The notes below the pieces were generated by a model that was not told the DNA's origin, did no database searches, and saw nothing but the letters and a program-made list of their open reading frames with translations. From Gemmatimonadaceae bacterium (GTDB lineage Bacteria; Latescibacterota; UBA2968; UBA8231): DNA of 7,096 nucleotides. Positions 5,153 through 7,096 of the stretch are shown piece by piece (position 1 is the first letter of the stretch; every line of letters starts with the position of its first letter). The DNA is taken from positions 1-7,096 of the forward strand of contig PBSR01000199.1 of the NCBI GenBank assembly GCA_002726335.1, written 5' to 3'. A program made the translations under genes and the position numbers.

Positions 5153-7096
5153 ATGTTCCGGATCCATCTTGTGTTGTGTCTGTGCCTGGTGTCGGTGGCA
5201 CCGTCGGCGGGCCAGTTCCTGTCGCGGGATTTCCGCGAGCTCTGGCGCAACGAGGTCTTTGAGAACTACGGAGCCGGCGGGTACCGCGACTATGATTTCG
5301 ACCAGGAGAACCGTCGGTTCGATCGTTTCGGCGACCTGATCATCGACGGCGTTGACGTCATCAATCTGAGCGAGACACGTCGGGACGCGCCGGGAATCCG
5401 TGGCAGCTTCGAATCGCGCAACGCGCGCTATGACCGGTTTTTCGATAAGCTGATCATCGCCAACGAGGGTTTCGGCCCCTGGTCGACCCGTCTCATCGTC
5501 GGCGATCACATCAGTACCTTCTTCACGCCGATGACGCTGAATCTGCCCAGCTTCCAGGGCATCCGGTGGGACGGCGCCTCCAACAGCAACCGCTTCAGTA
5601 TCATCTCCAGCCACGTCACCGATCCCGTGATCGTGCCCTCCGGGGCAGCGGTGGATCAGGACTTCGAGGAACGCAGAATCTTCGGTACGTCGATCCTGGC
5701 CGGACACTGGGAGAGTCAGATCGGCAGCGCCTTCAAGGTGGGTACGACGTACGCCAACATTCATCGCTTTGATTCGGAGGCCGGTGTCCAGGTCGATGGC
5801 CTGCGGGGCTCGGTCCCCCGGGTGATGCACGATGGCGTGCGCCGGCTCTACGTGTTCTTTTCAGACGACGATCCGGAGGACAGGTCCCCCGGGGCCGGTG
5901 TCTACTCGCTGACAGCCTTCGTCGATGACACGCCGCTGGAGCCGGTGCGCGTCGGCGTCGTGGAGAACCTACTGCAGCGCATCCCGGTGACCCCCGATCT
6001 GACGAGCACGATCCTGCTGCAGGACAACGAAGTCACCTACCTGCGGCAGAACCGCGCCTGGTTGCGATCCGTCATCGAGGCGAGCAACACACCCTTCTTC
6101 CTCGCCATCCTCGACGGGATCACCCGCAACGTCCCCGCCGCGGCGCCGTCGTCGCCTCTGCGGGCGGACGGTGACGACGTCATCTACTACGAGTTCGAGA
6201 TTCCGGACTCCGTGCGGTCGCTGACCTTCGACTCGGCTGTCAGCGACGACTACAGCATCGACGTGGCGGCCGCCGTGCGTGTGCCGGTTTTGTCGACGCG
6301 CGACGATGACTTCTACTACGACTGGTACAACGCGGCTCGCGCGGAGGGTACGCCCCGGGGGGGCTCCAACCTGCAGCGGGTGCAGTTCCAGTATGGTTTT
6401 CCCACGGCCCTGAGCCTGCTGGGAGTCAACTTCGAGTCGCATTTCCTCGGTTTTGACATCGGCGGAGAGTACGCGCGGAGCATGCGCCACTTCAGGGCGC
6501 CCAGCGCCGGGGGGAAACGGTTCCGACGTCAGGCTGACACGTACTACGTACAGGCGGGACGTGATCTGACCGCCCGTTTTCGCGCCGGCTTCGAGCTGTT
6601 CGACGTGCCCCACGATTACGAGACCGGGTTTTCCGCCTTCCAGCGATCGGGCGTCGGCCCGACTCTCGGCGGCCGGCTGTACCGGCCGGTACAGCTGGTA
6701 GCCGACAACGATGACCTGGACCAGTGGCCGGACGAAATCGAGCACAACGATCCTCTGGCGCCGTTTTTCAGGGCCTCGGGCGCGGGGAACGGGGTGTTTC
6801 CGGGCCTCGATCCGGACAACGATGGCGTCCTCGACTTCAACATCGACAATTCCGGCGGCGTCGATGCCTTCCAGCCGTTCCTGGGATACGAAGCCGAGCC
6901 GCCGGAACTGGTCTACGGGGACGACTTCAACAACAACGGCCAGGCCGATTTCCGCGAGAACGACAATCTGCCGGATTACATCTATCCAGCGGACCATCGC
7001 GGCTGGCATGCCTTTCTCAGCCTGGAGCCGACAGCCCGCACTCTGGTCCGAGCGGGGCGTTACCGGGTGCGTCAGGAGGCGATCGGTCGGCACAGC
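5153..7096 (+). CDS. Large exported protein of unknown function with EF-hand-like loops (3' truncated by window edge)
   Basis: The frame is open from ATG 5153 through the last base, giving at least 648 residues without a stop. An in-frame TGA at 5144-5146 rules out a start further upstream. The N-terminus MFRIHLVLCLCLVSVAPSAG is a signal peptide, with cleavage likely near SAG-Q at residues 18-21. Residues 53-64 and 90-102 form an internal repeat (N.R[FY]DRF.D..LII). A striking segment, GDHISTFFTPMTLNLPSFQG at 117-136, follows. Residues about 400-510 alternate polar and aromatic residues and could be beta strands of an envelope barrel or barrel-associated protein. Residues 553-561 (DPDNDGVLD) and 591-602 (DFNNNGQADFRE) resemble calcium-binding loops. 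I recognise no enzyme or named family. No Shine-Dalgarno is visible in the 14-base gap after the preceding stop, so translation may be coupled to that gene. An outer-membrane or surface location is inferred from the signal peptide and neighbours. Confidence 0.85.
   Translation, partial: MFRIHLVLCLCLVSVAPSAGQFLSRDFRELWRNEVFENYGAGGYRDYDFDQENRRFDRFGDLIIDGVDVINLSETRRDAPGIRGSFESRNARYDRFFDKLIIANEGFGPWSTRLIVGDHISTFFTPMTLNLPSFQGIRWDGASNSNRFSIISSHVTDPVIVPSGAAVDQDFEERRIFGTSILAGHWESQIGSAFKVGTTYANIHRFDSEAGVQVDGLRGSVPRVMHDGVRRLYVFFSDDDPEDRSPGAGVYSLTAFVDDTPLEPVRVGVVENLLQRIPVTPDLTSTILLQDNEVTYLRQNRAWLRSVIEASNTPFFLAILDGITRNVPAAAPSSPLRADGDDVIYYEFEIPDSVRSLTFDSAVSDDYSIDVAAAVRVPVLSTRDDDFYYDWYNAARAEGTPRGGSNLQRVQFQYGFPTALSLLGVNFESHFLGFDIGGEYARSMRHFRAPSAGGKRFRRQADTYYVQAGRDLTARFRAGFELFDVPHDYETGFSAFQRSGVGPTLGGRLYRPVQLVADNDDLDQWPDEIEHNDPLAPFFRASGAGNGVFPGLDPDNDGVLDFNIDNSGGVDAFQPFLGYEAEPPELVYGDDFNNNGQADFRENDNLPDYIYPADHRGWHAFLSLEPTARTLVRAGRYRVRQEAIGRHS

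Noticed and set aside
5969..7093. Long open frame of 374 codons on the minus strand opposite the last gene
   Set aside because: The plus-strand frame runs 648 codons with a signal peptide and structured motifs; the antisense frame shows no recognisable domain and fits third-position GC bias.

Overview
The window is GC-rich, and every gene in it runs on the plus strand. It holds four protein genes: the 3' end of a molybdopterin (sulfite oxidase-like) oxidoreductase, two complete large secreted proteins, and a fourth large exported protein that runs off the right edge. Two features suggest a high-GC Gram-negative bacterium from the FCB group or a neighbouring candidate phylum (for example Eisenbacteria-, Latescibacteria-, Krumholzibacteria- or Gemmatimonadota-like). 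These are the C-terminal FlgD/Por-type tails (a YPNPFNPET block with a WDGRD...G.YLF ending, and an FTPNGDGSND block) and the large secreted proteins without enzyme signatures. This placement is inferred from protein style only; no rRNA or taxonomic marker is present.

Layout. Bases 2-730: C-terminal part of the oxidoreductase. Bases 731-948: an intergenic region with a plausible sigma70-type promoter (841-869) and a good Shine-Dalgarno sequence (935-940). Bases 949-2889: a 646-residue secreted protein with a signal peptide, an N-terminal FlgD-like segment, an unassigned middle and a C-terminal sorting/FlgD-like domain. Bases 2890-3029: an intergenic region with an 11-bp GC-rich hairpin (2928-2965), probably a terminator or attenuator. 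Bases 3030-5138: a 702-residue secreted multidomain protein with a jelly-roll-like N-terminus, an F5/8 type C (discoidin-like) segment, further Ig-like segments and a C-terminal FTPNGDG/FlgD-like domain. Bases 5153-7096: at least 648 residues of an exported protein with an internal repeat and acidic EF-hand-like loops, open at the window end.

How they may work together. The last two genes are separated by only 14 bases and probably share a transcript. The 646-residue gene has its own promoter and is followed by a hairpin, so it may be expressed separately or at a higher level. A reasonable reading is a cell-surface module: two secreted proteins with tail domains that could direct export or surface attachment, one of them with carbohydrate- or surface-binding folds, plus a large envelope protein of unknown role. 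The oxidoreductase looks like an unrelated upstream neighbour. I see no RNA genes, CRISPR arrays, insertion sequences or defence genes.
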